NCBI GenBank assembly: GCA_024401855.1 | Contig: JAKSKH010000019.1 | Location: forward strand, 1 to 42,953 | Direction: 5' to 3' | From: Bacteroidales bacterium | GTDB taxonomy: Bacteria > Bacteroidota > Bacteroidia > Bacteroidales > UBA932 | Length of the DNA: 42,953 nucleotides | Shown: piece after piece, positions 32,996-42,260 of the stretch | Layout of the letters: the number at the start of each line of letters is the position of its first letter | How positions within the stretch are numbered: the stretch's first letter is position 1 | Notes under the pieces: generated by a model | The model's input: only the letters and a program-made list of their open reading frames with translations | Database searches by the model: none | What the model was told of the DNA's origin: nothing | Translations under genes and position numbers: made by a program

Positions 32996-34924
32996 TTATT
33001 TTGTGATTTTACGGATTTTACGGGGAATGTCGATATTCATATAGGTTCCGAGGAACTCATCGGAATGAGGTCCGTATGCGAATACGGGAAGAATGGTGGG
33101 TGTGTGGTCGTTTCCGAAATACAGTCCCATGATCCTGCCGGTCTTTTCGTCACCGTCAAGTATCACGAGTCCGCCGGTCTCGTGGTCTGCAGACACGACT
33201 ACGAGAGTCTCTCCGTTGGAATCGGCGAATTTGAGAGCCTCTGCAATCGCCATGTCGAAACTGAGCATCTCAAGAACTGAACCGGGCAGACACATTGAAT
33301 GTCCGGCGTAGTCTATCTTTGCTCCTTCTATCATAAGGAAGAAGCCCTTCCTGCTGAGCTTCTGGAGCTGGGCTATTGTCTGGCGGGTAGCGTCCGCAAG
33401 CATTCCGAGGTTATTCTCATCGGCGGCGTCATCCATCCTGCGGTCTATGCAGAGAACCCTGCCGTCCTGCTCCGAAATCTTGCTGTAGTCCTCTATCACG
33501 CTGTATTTCCCGGCAAGTTCGCCAAGAAGGTTGGTCCTGCCGTCATGACGGCGTACGAAGTCACCCATTCCGCATCCGCAGAGGATGTCGAGCTTTGAAG
33601 AAAGAAGGTCGACGGTGAGGTCATCGGAATCGTCCCTTTCAACATTGTGTCCGTAGAAGGCGGTAGGTGTTGCGTCAACCATGTGTCCGAGTGTGAGGAC
33701 ACCGGTGGCGAGACCCTTGTCTGCGAAGAAATCAGTCAATGAAGGATAGGGATTCCCTTCATCATCAGCGGCTATGTGACGGTTTGAATGCCTTTCACCG
33801 GTGGCAAGCGCGCTTCCTCCTGCGGCGGAATCTGTCGTGAACTGATCCTTGGCGTTGTTGTGCTGGAAGCCCACGTGCTTCATATTGAATACGCTCAGAC
33901 CGTGGTTTGCATAATCACCTGCAAGAATCTGATTGAGTCCCATTCCGTCGCCGATGAGGAAGATGACATTCTTGATCTTCCTGTTGGCACCGTCATTGAG
34001 ATATGTGGGGGTATAAACGTCGATACCCTTGCTGAGCTGGAGCTTTGAATGCTGGAAACCGGCAAAGTTGCGGGTCACCTTGTCAAGCTTGGATGTACCT
34101 GACACTCCTTCCTCAGATGCGTTCTTGACTCCGATCTGGAAATTCTTGTCGCCCCACTTCGAGAAGAAGATGGCGCACTGTTCAGGGATGTCCGTATTGA
34201 AGTAGTCGATTCCGAAATTATAGAAGGTATAATATGCGGTAAGCGTCTCGGGACCTCCCCAGAAGCGGATTTTCTTACCCATGGAATGAGCCACATCTAT
34301 AGCTTCCCTGACCTTGGCCTCCTGATCGGGGATGAGGGATCCCTTGCCGTTCCAATGAGCATAGTCAGTGAAACACTCGCTTATGAGGGCGACGCGCTGA
34401 AGCTGGTCTTCCGTATAGTTGACACCGATATTGCCGTCGAACATAAGCCACTGCGGATATTTGCAGAAATCTGCAGGCTTGGGACGGTTGCCGGTGATTG
34501 TGATTGTAACTCCACCGTTGCAGAAGACATCGGCATACTTTGAACTTACAAGATTCACGATGGCGGAGAGCGAAGGCTCCGTATCTTCCTTGATGTCTAT
34601 GAGAAGCTGAAGGCTTTTTGATGCATCCTTGTAGGGATGTCCGCCATTTTCCCTGTAGAACCAGGCAATGGGAGCCAGATAAAGGGTCTCGAGTGAACGG
34701 GAATCCTTGATATCCTCCCTGTTGTGCGCTACAAGCAACTTGCCGTCCGCGTAATAGATATCGGCCTCGATGGAAGCGGCGCCCTGCGAGTATGCCTGAT
34801 AGAAAGGAACGGCTCTGTCGTAATCATTATGTGAATGAATAAGCATGGGTGTCTGCGCACCTGCGACGAAAGCGGACATAAAAAGTCCGAGTGCAATGGG
34901 AATGAATCTGGTTATTACCTTCAT
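32996..34924 (-). CDS. PLC/GDPD-like (AIM6-type) phosphodiesterase fused to alkaline phosphatase
   Basis: A 642-residue exported protein (signal peptide ending VAGAQ). The N-terminal half (about 25-260) is a phospholipase C/glycerophosphodiesterase-like barrel of the AIM6 kind: IHSHNDYDRAVP (His30, His32), SIEADIYYADGKLLVAH (Glu53, Asp55), SLETLYLAPI. The C-terminal half (about 315-642) is an alkaline phosphatase: IFLIGDGMGL (Asp326), TTDSAAGGSALATG with Ser366, GHMVDATPTAFYGH, MIEGAKIDYAGH and SADHETGG (Asp580, His581). The fusion could cut a phosphodiester and then release phosphate from the product. The start at 34924 is taken because it gives a clean signal peptide and lies just after a -7 box. 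The first of three coupled genes. Confidence 0.9.
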   Translation of the reverse strand: MKVITRFIPIALGLFMSAFVAGAQTPMLIHSHNDYDRAVPFYQAYSQGAASIEADIYYADGKLLVAHNREDIKDSRSLETLYLAPIAWFYRENGGHPYKDASKSLQLLIDIKEDTEPSLSAIVNLVSSKYADVFCNGGVTITITGNRPKPADFCKYPQWLMFDGNIGVNYTEDQLQRVALISECFTDYAHWNGKGSLIPDQEAKVREAIDVAHSMGKKIRFWGGPETLTAYYTFYNFGIDYFNTDIPEQCAIFFSKWGDKNFQIGVKNASEEGVSGTSKLDKVTRNFAGFQHSKLQLSKGIDVYTPTYLNDGANRKIKNVIFLIGDGMGLNQILAGDYANHGLSVFNMKHVGFQHNNAKDQFTTDSAAGGSALATGERHSNRHIAADDEGNPYPSLTDFFADKGLATGVLTLGHMVDATPTAFYGHNVERDDSDDLTVDLLSSKLDILCGCGMGDFVRRHDGRTNLLGELAGKYSVIEDYSKISEQDGRVLCIDRRMDDAADENNLGMLADATRQTIAQLQKLSRKGFFLMIEGAKIDYAGHSMCLPGSVLEMLSFDMAIAEALKFADSNGETLVVVSADHETGGLVILDGDEKTGRIMGLYFGNDHTPTILPVFAYGPHSDEFLGTYMNIDIPRKIRKITK

Positions 34925-34945
34925 AATATTTAGTGTTATATCCTG

Positions 34946-34980
34946 CAAATATAAGAAAATTACTCGTGTTTTACACCAAA
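34946..34980 (-). promoter_or_regulatory. Promoter of the phosphatase fusion-GH63-ROK genes
   Basis: On the minus strand TTTG (34980-34977), 23 bases, then TATATTTG (34953-34946), a full -7 match; the ATG is at 34924. Spacing and -7 sequence are the same as at the GH92 promoter (22342-22376). The -33 part lies in the last codons of the TolB-like gene. Confidence 0.55.
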
Positions 34981-36387
34981 AGGTATCCTGGCATCCCCAT
35001 TGATGGCCCGGGCAGCCTTCGTGTGGCTGAACGATACCGGTCCGCTCACGAATTCGGGGACATTATATGACATGAACAGAGTCCCGTAGTAACGGCGCGG
35101 ATTCTTCTGAGGCAGCATGAAAGCCTTGGAGAAACAACCGTTTTCGTCCACGTGGGCGATGTAGAGACGGGTGAACTGACCGTCATCCCTGCGGCTGGAA
35201 AATACCATCCAGCGTGAGTTGGACGAGAAGTTATGGAAACTCTCGGTGTCGCCGCTGTTCACTTCGACGGCAGGAGATGTCTCACCTGAAAGAAGATCCA
35301 ATTTCCACAAATCCGCCTCGTGATGCCAGATTGAGAACTGGCCGTAGTCTGAAAGGGTATATACAAGGAATCTACCATCGTAGGACGGCCTGGGGAACGA
35401 AATGCTCTTGCCGTCCGACTCCGCATCAATCACCAGTTCCACATCGTCTCCAATAGTGCCTGATTCGGGGTCGAATGACACTTTGTACAGATTATACCTT
35501 ACAGATTCCAGCTCCGTATCGATGTTCTTTTCACTCGCGGCGCAGAAAAAAAGAGTCCTCCCGTCCGCGGAGAAGACGGGGAAAGTTTCCCACATTCCCT
35601 TCTGCCGGACTGAAGGATTGAGAATCAAACAATTATGTTCAACGTCATAGACCTGAACGTCCGATGCAAGGTCAAAGACCTCAATGAGTTTCTCCGCCTT
35701 CGTATGGTATGACTGCCTGGTGTTGTTGGTGGAGTATGCGATATATTTCCCGGACGGATGCCAGTAGGGATAAACGCAGAATCCGGAAGTGGAGTCAGTC
35801 TTGGTGTCGTAAGCTTCTATCCTGCCTTCCTTCATCAGAAGAGTGGCGCCATGGTCTCCACGGATGTGCAGAGTCATTCCGGACGGGTCCGCCCTGTTGT
35901 ATGCGTGACAATTCACGCATCCGCTGAAATCGTTGTTGTCGATGAGAGTGCGCTGCCTGAAGGACGAAAGGTCCCTCTCGTATATTCCCATCTTGCTGTA
36001 AACCTCATATCCCGGTTCCAGCAGACGGTAATTCAATCCATAGTCTATATCGTCACCGCTCACGTGAATCGTCCAGCTACGGTCAATTACGGAACTTGTC
36101 ACCTGGATATCGTTGTCTGTTGCGGCGGAAAGCAGCCTGCGCCAGTTCCCGGCATTCCATCTTATTTCGGGTCCCTTGAACCTGTACGTGAGATCCCCGT
36201 ATGAAAATACAGTCACTGCATCGTCGGCAGGGATGCAATAATCAAAGTTCAAAGGAGCAATGCCGGCAGGAACCGTAACATCCATATAGTCCGGATATAT
36301 CGGACAGCCGCATCCGAAATTCTGACTCACCTCCCCCGAACAGGACATTATAACCAGTGCGGATATAGCAAAAACAAAGCGTCTCAT
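34960..36387 (-). CDS. TolB-like beta-propeller lipoprotein with a CxxCH haem motif
   Basis: A 475-residue lipoprotein (lipobox IMSC, Cys16). After a cysteine-rich start (NFGCGCPIYPDY) and a beta-sandwich region, it has a single c-type haem attachment motif CVNCH (Cys157, Cys160, His161). From about residue 180 it shows TolB/PD40-type propeller blades: YPYWHPSGKYIAYSTN, FPVFSADGRTLFFCA, RPSYDGRFLVYTLSDYG, FSSNSRWMVFSSRR. The function is unknown; a redox or haem-binding surface protein is possible. Start ATG 36387 overlaps the DUF6057 stop (ATGA), which decides it over 36408. The two genes look like a fixed pair. Confidence 0.78.
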   Translation of the reverse strand: MRRFVFAISALVIMSCSGEVSQNFGCGCPIYPDYMDVTVPAGIAPLNFDYCIPADDAVTVFSYGDLTYRFKGPEIRWNAGNWRRLLSAATDNDIQVTSSVIDRSWTIHVSGDDIDYGLNYRLLEPGYEVYSKMGIYERDLSSFRQRTLIDNNDFSGCVNCHAYNRADPSGMTLHIRGDHGATLLMKEGRIEAYDTKTDSTSGFCVYPYWHPSGKYIAYSTNNTRQSYHTKAEKLIEVFDLASDVQVYDVEHNCLILNPSVRQKGMWETFPVFSADGRTLFFCAASEKNIDTELESVRYNLYKVSFDPESGTIGDDVELVIDAESDGKSISFPRPSYDGRFLVYTLSDYGQFSIWHHEADLWKLDLLSGETSPAVEVNSGDTESFHNFSSNSRWMVFSSRRDDGQFTRLYIAHVDENGCFSKAFMLPQKNPRRYYGTLFMSYNVPEFVSGPVSFSHTKAARAINGDARIPFGVKHE

Positions 36388-38096
36388 CTGTACAAACTGT
36401 AGAACCAATAAGTATCTCCGTAATACTTGTGCATATATGACTCGGATCTCCGGGCCTGTATGTCCTTGATGAAAGATTGCAGACGGCTGACATTCTCTTC
36501 CGACACCATGTCCGGAGCATCCTCCAGCATCGCTCCGGAAGAAATAAGGTTGAGAAGGACAGCTTCCTGGAAGTGTTTCGGCACAGGCACTTTACGACCG
36601 GGATCAAAATGTTTCATGAACGACTCCAAATCCTTGTTGAGAAGGTCCCAGGCAAGCAGACAGTCATACGCACGGCTGTTCTCCGGTTTCTCTTCAAGGA
36701 TGATTTCCAGAACGGAGTCTATCCTTTTGTCGCTGAACATGTAATCTTTCCCATTGCTGCGGATGCTCCCTTTTTCCAGGAGGTAATCGCAGGCGAAGGG
36801 CGCGGAGTCCATGTCGCCGAGCCTTTCCCTTGCCCATTGTCTGTAGAACAAGGTGTTGCAGAGACTGTTCAGGTAGCGTCTGGCCACATCATAGTTTCCA
36901 TTGACTATGTTCGTTTCTGCGAGCCTCTTGTATATGCGTGCACTTTTCTGGAAATCGGGAATGGCTTCCTGAGCCTCAAACATATAATTCTGGCAGGCAT
37001 TGACCATTCCGACCCTCCAGAACAGTTCGGCAACCGGAATTGGTGAGGTATATGAAATCTTGAACGGCGGGAAAAGTCCGGCAATGCCGTTCTGATAATA
37101 ATTGAACATATCATCAGGCATCCTCCCCTCCTCCATCAGAGCCAGATTCAGGCAGCATACGGAAAAGGGCTTGTCGGCCGGATGGACATTCTGCCTTGAG
37201 ATGATGCCCTTCCAGTCTTCTGATCTGACAAGACGGTCACACAGCATTATTTCTTCATTGGAAAACTCCGCATTCTTCATCACCGCCGTTACAAAGGACA
37301 GGACAACCGCCACGAAGGACACCGCACAGGCGGCATACATCTTCCTCTCTTTCACGGCTTGCAGTGCAGGAATGGAGAATATTGCCTGATACAGCACGAA
37401 GGACAGAGCTGAAAGCCACAGGACAACAGGTACATCCGTCTGATAACGGTAATAATGTATGCCGGCGAACAGACGCCAAAGAGGAAAATGAAATAAAAGC
37501 GAAGATGCAAAAGGACATGCAAGCAGCACGAGCAATGCGGCAAGTACGGTATAAATCCTCTTCCAGTCTCCGGCCGCAATGACAAACAATACGGAAAGCG
37601 GTCCGCAGAGGAAATACAGGACAGGAACGGCGGCAACATAAGCTGCGCTCCCGAGCATTTTACCACGGACGGCGCGGACTGCGACAGATGCAGTCAGAAC
37701 CAGCACGAAAGCGACGGCGGCTCCGACAAGAGCCTTATCGTCAAGGAAGAACAGAAGCAGGATACATGCAGGAACAAGACTCCAGATGCGGGACAGCAGG
37801 CTTGCAGTCCCGGAGAGCTTGAAAGAGAGAGCCTGGACGGCATAAAGCAGCAGCGCGATTATGGCCGCCCCGGCCCACGGACAGATGAAGAACTGTGTCA
37901 GAAACCTTCCGCACCAGTCGGAAAAGCCTCCGGGGACAGAAGCGACATCTGCAAAATACCCCCATGTCCATTCAAAAAGCTGGTACTGTTCCTGATAACA
38001 CAAATGTGAAGGATACGCCAGACCCAGAAAAAGAAAAGTGGACAAAAAAAGCAAAAGGGATGGAATCCTGCAAATAATCCTGTCAGAATGAAGCAT
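36384..38096 (-). CDS. DUF6057-type polytopic membrane protein with TPR-like C-terminus
   Basis: A 570-residue inner-membrane protein. About nine or ten hydrophobic segments fill residues 10-270 (SLLLFLSTFLFLGLAYP, AAIIALLLYAVQAL, ACILLLFFLDDKALVGAAVAFVLVL, VLWLSALSFVLYQAIF, ACAVSFVAVVLSFVTAV). The remaining ~300 residues are soluble and helical, with TPR-like arrangement (ARIYKRLAETNIVNGNYDVARRYLNSL, LEEKPENSRAYDCLLAWDLL). The pattern fits DUF6057, known from Bacteroidetes and without function. It is coupled to the haem-motif lipoprotein downstream and lies 15 bp after the GH43 gene. Confidence 0.75.
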   Translation of the reverse strand: MLHSDRIICRIPSLLLFLSTFLFLGLAYPSHLCYQEQYQLFEWTWGYFADVASVPGGFSDWCGRFLTQFFICPWAGAAIIALLLYAVQALSFKLSGTASLLSRIWSLVPACILLLFFLDDKALVGAAVAFVLVLTASVAVRAVRGKMLGSAAYVAAVPVLYFLCGPLSVLFVIAAGDWKRIYTVLAALLVLLACPFASSLLFHFPLWRLFAGIHYYRYQTDVPVVLWLSALSFVLYQAIFSIPALQAVKERKMYAACAVSFVAVVLSFVTAVMKNAEFSNEEIMLCDRLVRSEDWKGIISRQNVHPADKPFSVCCLNLALMEEGRMPDDMFNYYQNGIAGLFPPFKISYTSPIPVAELFWRVGMVNACQNYMFEAQEAIPDFQKSARIYKRLAETNIVNGNYDVARRYLNSLCNTLFYRQWARERLGDMDSAPFACDYLLEKGSIRSNGKDYMFSDKRIDSVLEIILEEKPENSRAYDCLLAWDLLNKDLESFMKHFDPGRKVPVPKHFQEAVLLNLISSGAMLEDAPDMVSEENVSRLQSFIKDIQARRSESYMHKYYGDTYWFYSLYR

Positions 38097-38111
38097 ACGC
38101 TAAAGGTTAAT

Positions 38112-39056
38112 TCAATCAGGGTCAACTATCCTCAGGCTGTCGCCGGTGTCTTCAAGCGTGAACAGCCTGGCCCTCTCCATGCCGCCTCCGTTAGGAGAAT
38201 GAAGGACAAGGCGGAGATTCCCGTCCAGGTCGGTGAAGATCATGGCATGGCCGCCATCCTTTTTGAAAAGCGGCTCGCTCTGCTGACGCCACGGGCCCGA
38301 GATCTTGCCCGTGAGGGACTCGGCTACGCACTCTGCGTAGCCGTCCGGGCCGAAGCTTGCCCATATCATGAGCAGTTTCCCCGTTCTGGTACGATACATG
38401 AAGCATCCGTCGGTAACGTAGGACTCCCCCGGCTCGGCAACGCAGCACGCTGATCCGTTGAACATTCTTACGGGACTGCCTATGGCTTCCGCAAGATCTT
38501 TGTCGAGCCTGACATATTCGACGGTACCATCCACTATCTGCACCCATTCGTGACAGAAGACCATATAAGGCTGGTTGTCCTCCACATACAGAGTGCCGTC
38601 AAGAGCCATGTAATCAATCGGTGTCTGAGGCATGTCGGATGTCGCCGTGAAAGGCCCGGTAGGAGAATCCGAACGGAAAATCTGAGTTCCCCTGTAAATG
38701 TAGTCCGGCCATCCTTCACGGCTCATCTTCCATTTGGTCATTTCATTTATAGTGGCAAACAGATAGTATCCGTCTTTGTACTTGTGAACTTCCGGCGCCC
38801 ATACATGACCTCTGGACCAGTTCCCCTCGGGAAGGGTCATGACCTGGGTCTTCTCTGTCCAGTTCTTCAGATCCTTGCTTGTATATACCGCCACTCCCCC
38901 TGCATCGCCCACCGAAGAAGATGCGTACATGTAGTAGGTATTGTTGTCAACAAGGATAAAAGGATCTCTGATATGGATATCCTGAAGCGTCAGATTCTGT
39001 CCCTGAAGGCAGATTGACAAAAGCAGAAAAACTGAAAGAGAGACTATCTTTCTCAT
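38112..39056 (-). CDS. GH43-family glycosidase
   Basis: A 314-residue exported five-bladed beta-propeller enzyme with signal peptide ending LQGQ. The catalytic base is Asp31 in IHIRDPFIL; SVGDAGGVAVYTSKDLKNW, VWAPEVHKYKDGYYLFAT, ALDGTLYVEDNQPYMVFCHEW, VTDGCFMYRTRTGKLLMIWASF and KKDGGHAMIF follow as in GH43 alpha-L-arabinofuranosidase / beta-xylosidase / beta-galactosidase type enzymes. The subfamily and the acid Glu are not assigned with confidence. It lies between GH97 (18 bp upstream) and the DUF6057 gene (15 bp downstream), so it is co-transcribed. Confidence 0.9.
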   Translation of the reverse strand: MRKIVSLSVFLLLSICLQGQNLTLQDIHIRDPFILVDNNTYYMYASSSVGDAGGVAVYTSKDLKNWTEKTQVMTLPEGNWSRGHVWAPEVHKYKDGYYLFATINEMTKWKMSREGWPDYIYRGTQIFRSDSPTGPFTATSDMPQTPIDYMALDGTLYVEDNQPYMVFCHEWVQIVDGTVEYVRLDKDLAEAIGSPVRMFNGSACCVAEPGESYVTDGCFMYRTRTGKLLMIWASFGPDGYAECVAESLTGKISGPWRQQSEPLFKKDGGHAMIFTDLDGNLRLVLHSPNGGGMERARLFTLEDTGDSLRIVDPD

Positions 39057-39074
39057 ATTACTACAGCATTGAAA

Positions 39075-41066
39075 TTACTTCCTGGTTATAATGGCGACAT
39101 AACCTCCGCCGGATGCCAGATGAGCCTTGATTGTCTTGCAGGAAGGAAGTTCGCAGGTAACTTTCTTGTAGTCTCTTGCGGCCCTGTCTGCATTGACGCC
39201 GTCCTTATAAACGGTAATATTGTAGTTGCCTTCGCCGAGGAAATCAAGTTTGAGTTCGACGTCGCGGCTGTCCCAGTTGTTAAGTATTCCAACGTACCAG
39301 TCATTCCCCTTGCGGCGCGCCACGGCAATGTACTCGGCCACCTTTCCGTCAAGTGCGATTGTCTCGTCCCAGACTTCGGGAACCCCGGCTATATAGCTGG
39401 TGCATTCAGGCTCATTGATGTAATTGGACGGAGAATCACAGAGCATGTTGAGAGGAGAAGAGAACACAACGTATTCCGCAAGCTGGTGGCAACGTGTACC
39501 CTGGCTCATTCCCTCATCCCAGACGGAGCGGTAATTGTCCCTGTTGGCATTGCGCATTGCACCCTGTGTATAATCTGCAGGACCGGCGAAGAAACGGATG
39601 TAAGGAAGAGTCACGTCATATGTAACCTGATCGCAATCCTGGTTCCACTTCATGTTCTCAAGACCGAAGATTCCCTCGTAATTGATGATGTTGGGATGGG
39701 TTCTGTTGAGTCCGGTAGGCTTGTAAGTGCCGTGGAAGTCAAGCATCATATGATATTTCTCTGCAATTTCGGCGGCCTCGCGGTGGAAATCCACTGCAAC
39801 CTGGTCGCAGGTATCCATGAAGTCAACCTTGAAGCCCTTGATTCCCATCTCCGAATAAAGTTTGCAGGCTTTTTCAATATCGTTTGCAAAAGGACGGTAG
39901 CCGGCCCAGAGAATGATGCCGACATTTCTTTCCTTTCCGTATGCGATGAGTTCCTCAAGATTAATTTCAGGCACTACGGTAAACAGATCCTCGAACCCGA
40001 CAGACCATCCTTCATCCATGATTATGTACTGAACGCCGAATTTGGATGCGAAATCGATATAGTACTTATATGTGTCATTGTTGATTCCGGACTTGAAGTC
40101 AACTCCGTATATGTTCCAGTCGTTCCACCAGTCCCAGGCAACCTTTCCGGGCTTGACCCAGCTGTAATCCGATTTGGGATCCGCAGGTGTTGCAAGACGG
40201 TAGATCATGTCATTGTCCGTCATTTCCCAGTCATGCCTTGAAATGGCGACAACCCTCCAGGGGAAAGAGCATCCCGCATTGCACCTGGCGATATAGTCAG
40301 CTGTGCTCTCGACGTAGAAATTACGTCCGTCACCGTCTCCTATGCCCCTCTTCGTAGGGTACTTGGGAAAACGTCCGGTAAGGGTCCTGCTTCCGTCACC
40401 GTTATAGAGGAACATTCCGGGATAGCTCAAAAGATCGGATTCGCTGATGCAGAGCTTGACTCCGTTTTCAGCCTCAACCATGAGAGGAAGGAATGCGAGA
40501 TGGGTTTTGTCCCAGTCTGCAATGCTCTCATGCTTGTAAGTGTTCTCGAAGGAATTGTGGAACTGCTCCTCAAGAGCACCCTCGTCATTCTGGTTTACAT
40601 AAGGGATATATGCATTCCAGTTATCGGGGAAGGCAAATTCCACTTTCTCATCCCTTACTTCGAAATTCTTTTTTGACAGACTGACGAAACGGTATGCGAC
40701 ACCGTCATCGTATGCCCTGAAAAGGACCTTGAATGCCTTGTAGGTAAGTTCGAGCTGATTGTAGTTGTCGTTGATCTCCGATTTTCTGTAAATCTGAGCC
40801 TTGATTACATTCCGGACGCTGGTCTTCACGGCCTTGCGGAGGGTCTCACTGCCTCCGTAAACGGTGCCGTCATTGAGTGTAATGGCGATTTCTGAAGGGG
40901 CAAGGACCTGATTGCCGTCAACGGAAATGCTGTAATTCAGACATTTGTCCGTGTTCACGGTCACAGCAATCTTGCCGTCAGGAGATGTGAGGGAGTGCAG
41001 TTTGGGAGCCGCTGTTGCGGAAATGGACATAACAGCCAGAACTGTAGCGAGAAGAACTTTTTTCAT
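39075..41066 (-). CDS. GH97 retaining-type alpha-galactosidase
   Basis: A 663-residue exported glycosidase of family 97 (signal peptide ending SATAA). N-terminal beta-sandwich (about 20-290: LTSPDGKIAVTVN, YRFVSLSKKNFEV), TIM barrel (about 300-560: KPGKVAWDWWNDWNIYGVDF, YIIMDEGWS, ILWAGYRPF) and a C-terminal beta domain. The motif GFKVDFMDTCDQ has Asp415 where retaining GH97 enzymes have their nucleophile, as in BtGal97b of B. thetaiotaomicron, and not the inverting SusB glucosidase arrangement; this points to alpha-galactosidase. It lies 24 bp after the PAP-like gene and 18 bp before GH43. Confidence 0.93.
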   Translation of the reverse strand: MKKVLLATVLAVMSISATAAPKLHSLTSPDGKIAVTVNTDKCLNYSISVDGNQVLAPSEIAITLNDGTVYGGSETLRKAVKTSVRNVIKAQIYRKSEINDNYNQLELTYKAFKVLFRAYDDGVAYRFVSLSKKNFEVRDEKVEFAFPDNWNAYIPYVNQNDEGALEEQFHNSFENTYKHESIADWDKTHLAFLPLMVEAENGVKLCISESDLLSYPGMFLYNGDGSRTLTGRFPKYPTKRGIGDGDGRNFYVESTADYIARCNAGCSFPWRVVAISRHDWEMTDNDMIYRLATPADPKSDYSWVKPGKVAWDWWNDWNIYGVDFKSGINNDTYKYYIDFASKFGVQYIIMDEGWSVGFEDLFTVVPEINLEELIAYGKERNVGIILWAGYRPFANDIEKACKLYSEMGIKGFKVDFMDTCDQVAVDFHREAAEIAEKYHMMLDFHGTYKPTGLNRTHPNIINYEGIFGLENMKWNQDCDQVTYDVTLPYIRFFAGPADYTQGAMRNANRDNYRSVWDEGMSQGTRCHQLAEYVVFSSPLNMLCDSPSNYINEPECTSYIAGVPEVWDETIALDGKVAEYIAVARRKGNDWYVGILNNWDSRDVELKLDFLGEGNYNITVYKDGVNADRAARDYKKVTCELPSCKTIKAHLASGGGYVAIITRK

Positions 41067-41090
41067 TTCTTGATAGTTTTATGTTAATAA

Positions 41091-42251
41091 TTACAAATTC
41101 ATTGAATTGATTACCCTGCCGTTTACATCGACGGTCCTGATACTTATGCTCGAAGCAGTTGCTTCAAAATCAAGCCTTTCATTACAGCCGTTCGTCACAA
41201 TGGTGAAATCATTGCCGAATTCGCCGGGTTTTGCCACGATATATTGATGATGATGGCCGGAAAGCATGAGCTTGACGCCAGCCTTGTTCAGGACGGGTGT
41301 GAAATTCTTCGCAATCCAATGCTGGGAATACCATGCACTTGGACCGTCGAATGCGGGAATATGCATTATCACAACCTTCTGCGGGGCATTCTTGAACTCC
41401 GGGGTTTCCACAACTTTCTTAAGCCACTCCAGCTCTTCTGCCCTGTATTGGTCGAAGGCGGCCTGGTCTGAATACTCGGGATCGGAGTCCGGCTTGTCCT
41501 CTCCCGCATCGAGTACAAGGAAGGCCACGGGCCCCTGCCTGAAGGAGAAGTAGAATTCACCGGTATTGGAAGGGAACGCCTCCCGCGCCAGATACCACTC
41601 GGCACCCCTTCCTTCGTGATTTCCTCTTGCATAAATGACGGGGAAATCCGCGGCGATCTCACTTATGGGACCGAAGGTATGCCTGATGAGGGTGTCCTGG
41701 GCATTGGAGAATGAAATGATATCTCCGTTCAGGACGATAAAATCGGCTTTTTTCTTATCCATACCGTCCATAAGCTTTGAATACTTCTCATCATCGAAGT
41801 GCATGTCGTTCACCATGGGGAAGCAGCAGGTCTGAGCATTGTAATCCAGGGTTTTCACCTTGTGGACTCCGGTTCCCGCCCTTTCGGCACCGTATGCGAT
41901 GGCATAGGGGTTGCTGTCGTCCGTAACAGGTTTGCCCACAATCCTGTACTGATACGTTGTGGCCTTGTCAAGTCCGTTTATGGTAACTCTGTGGAAGGTA
42001 CCATAGTATTTCCTTCCGCTGATGACTTCGAAATATCTGGTATGGTTGTCCTGCTGATACCAGGTGGTTCCCTCATCCCTGGACATCTCCACCCAGGAGA
42101 GTGTCTTCTCCTCAGTGGTCCAGAGAATGGTGACGGAATTCTCAGTCACGTTCTGAATCCAGGGTCCATAGACAATTTCCATCGGGTCCGTACCGGCATT
42201 GACGGATACGGACACGGCCATCATAATGAAGAATAGAACAAATCTTTTCAT
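41091..42251 (-). CDS. Purple-acid-phosphatase-like metallophosphoesterase
   Basis: A 386-residue exported protein (signal peptide ending VSVNA). An N-terminal fibronectin-like domain (about 25-110: VYGPWIQNVTENSVTILWTT, TTYQYRIVG) precedes a calcineurin-like domain with NDMHFDD (Asp149, His151), LNGDIISF (Asp177), ARGNHEGRG (Asn211, His212), IMHIPAFDG (His297) and LSGHHHQYIV (His333-His335 region). This layout is that of purple acid phosphatases. It would cleave phosphomonoesters outside the cell. It lies 9 bp after the partial gene at the right edge and 24 bp before GH97, within one operon. Confidence 0.88.
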   Translation of the reverse strand: MKRFVLFFIMMAVSVSVNAGTDPMEIVYGPWIQNVTENSVTILWTTEEKTLSWVEMSRDEGTTWYQQDNHTRYFEVISGRKYYGTFHRVTINGLDKATTYQYRIVGKPVTDDSNPYAIAYGAERAGTGVHKVKTLDYNAQTCCFPMVNDMHFDDEKYSKLMDGMDKKKADFIVLNGDIISFSNAQDTLIRHTFGPISEIAADFPVIYARGNHEGRGAEWYLAREAFPSNTGEFYFSFRQGPVAFLVLDAGEDKPDSDPEYSDQAAFDQYRAEELEWLKKVVETPEFKNAPQKVVIMHIPAFDGPSAWYSQHWIAKNFTPVLNKAGVKLMLSGHHHQYIVAKPGEFGNDFTIVTNGCNERLDFEATASSISIRTVDVNGRVINSMNL

Positions 42252-42260
42252 TTTATCCCG

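Noticed and set aside
39069-40241. A 390-codon open frame on the plus strand
   Set aside because: It lies antisense to the clear GH97 gene and its peptide has no recognisable domain; long antisense frames here arise from codon bias.
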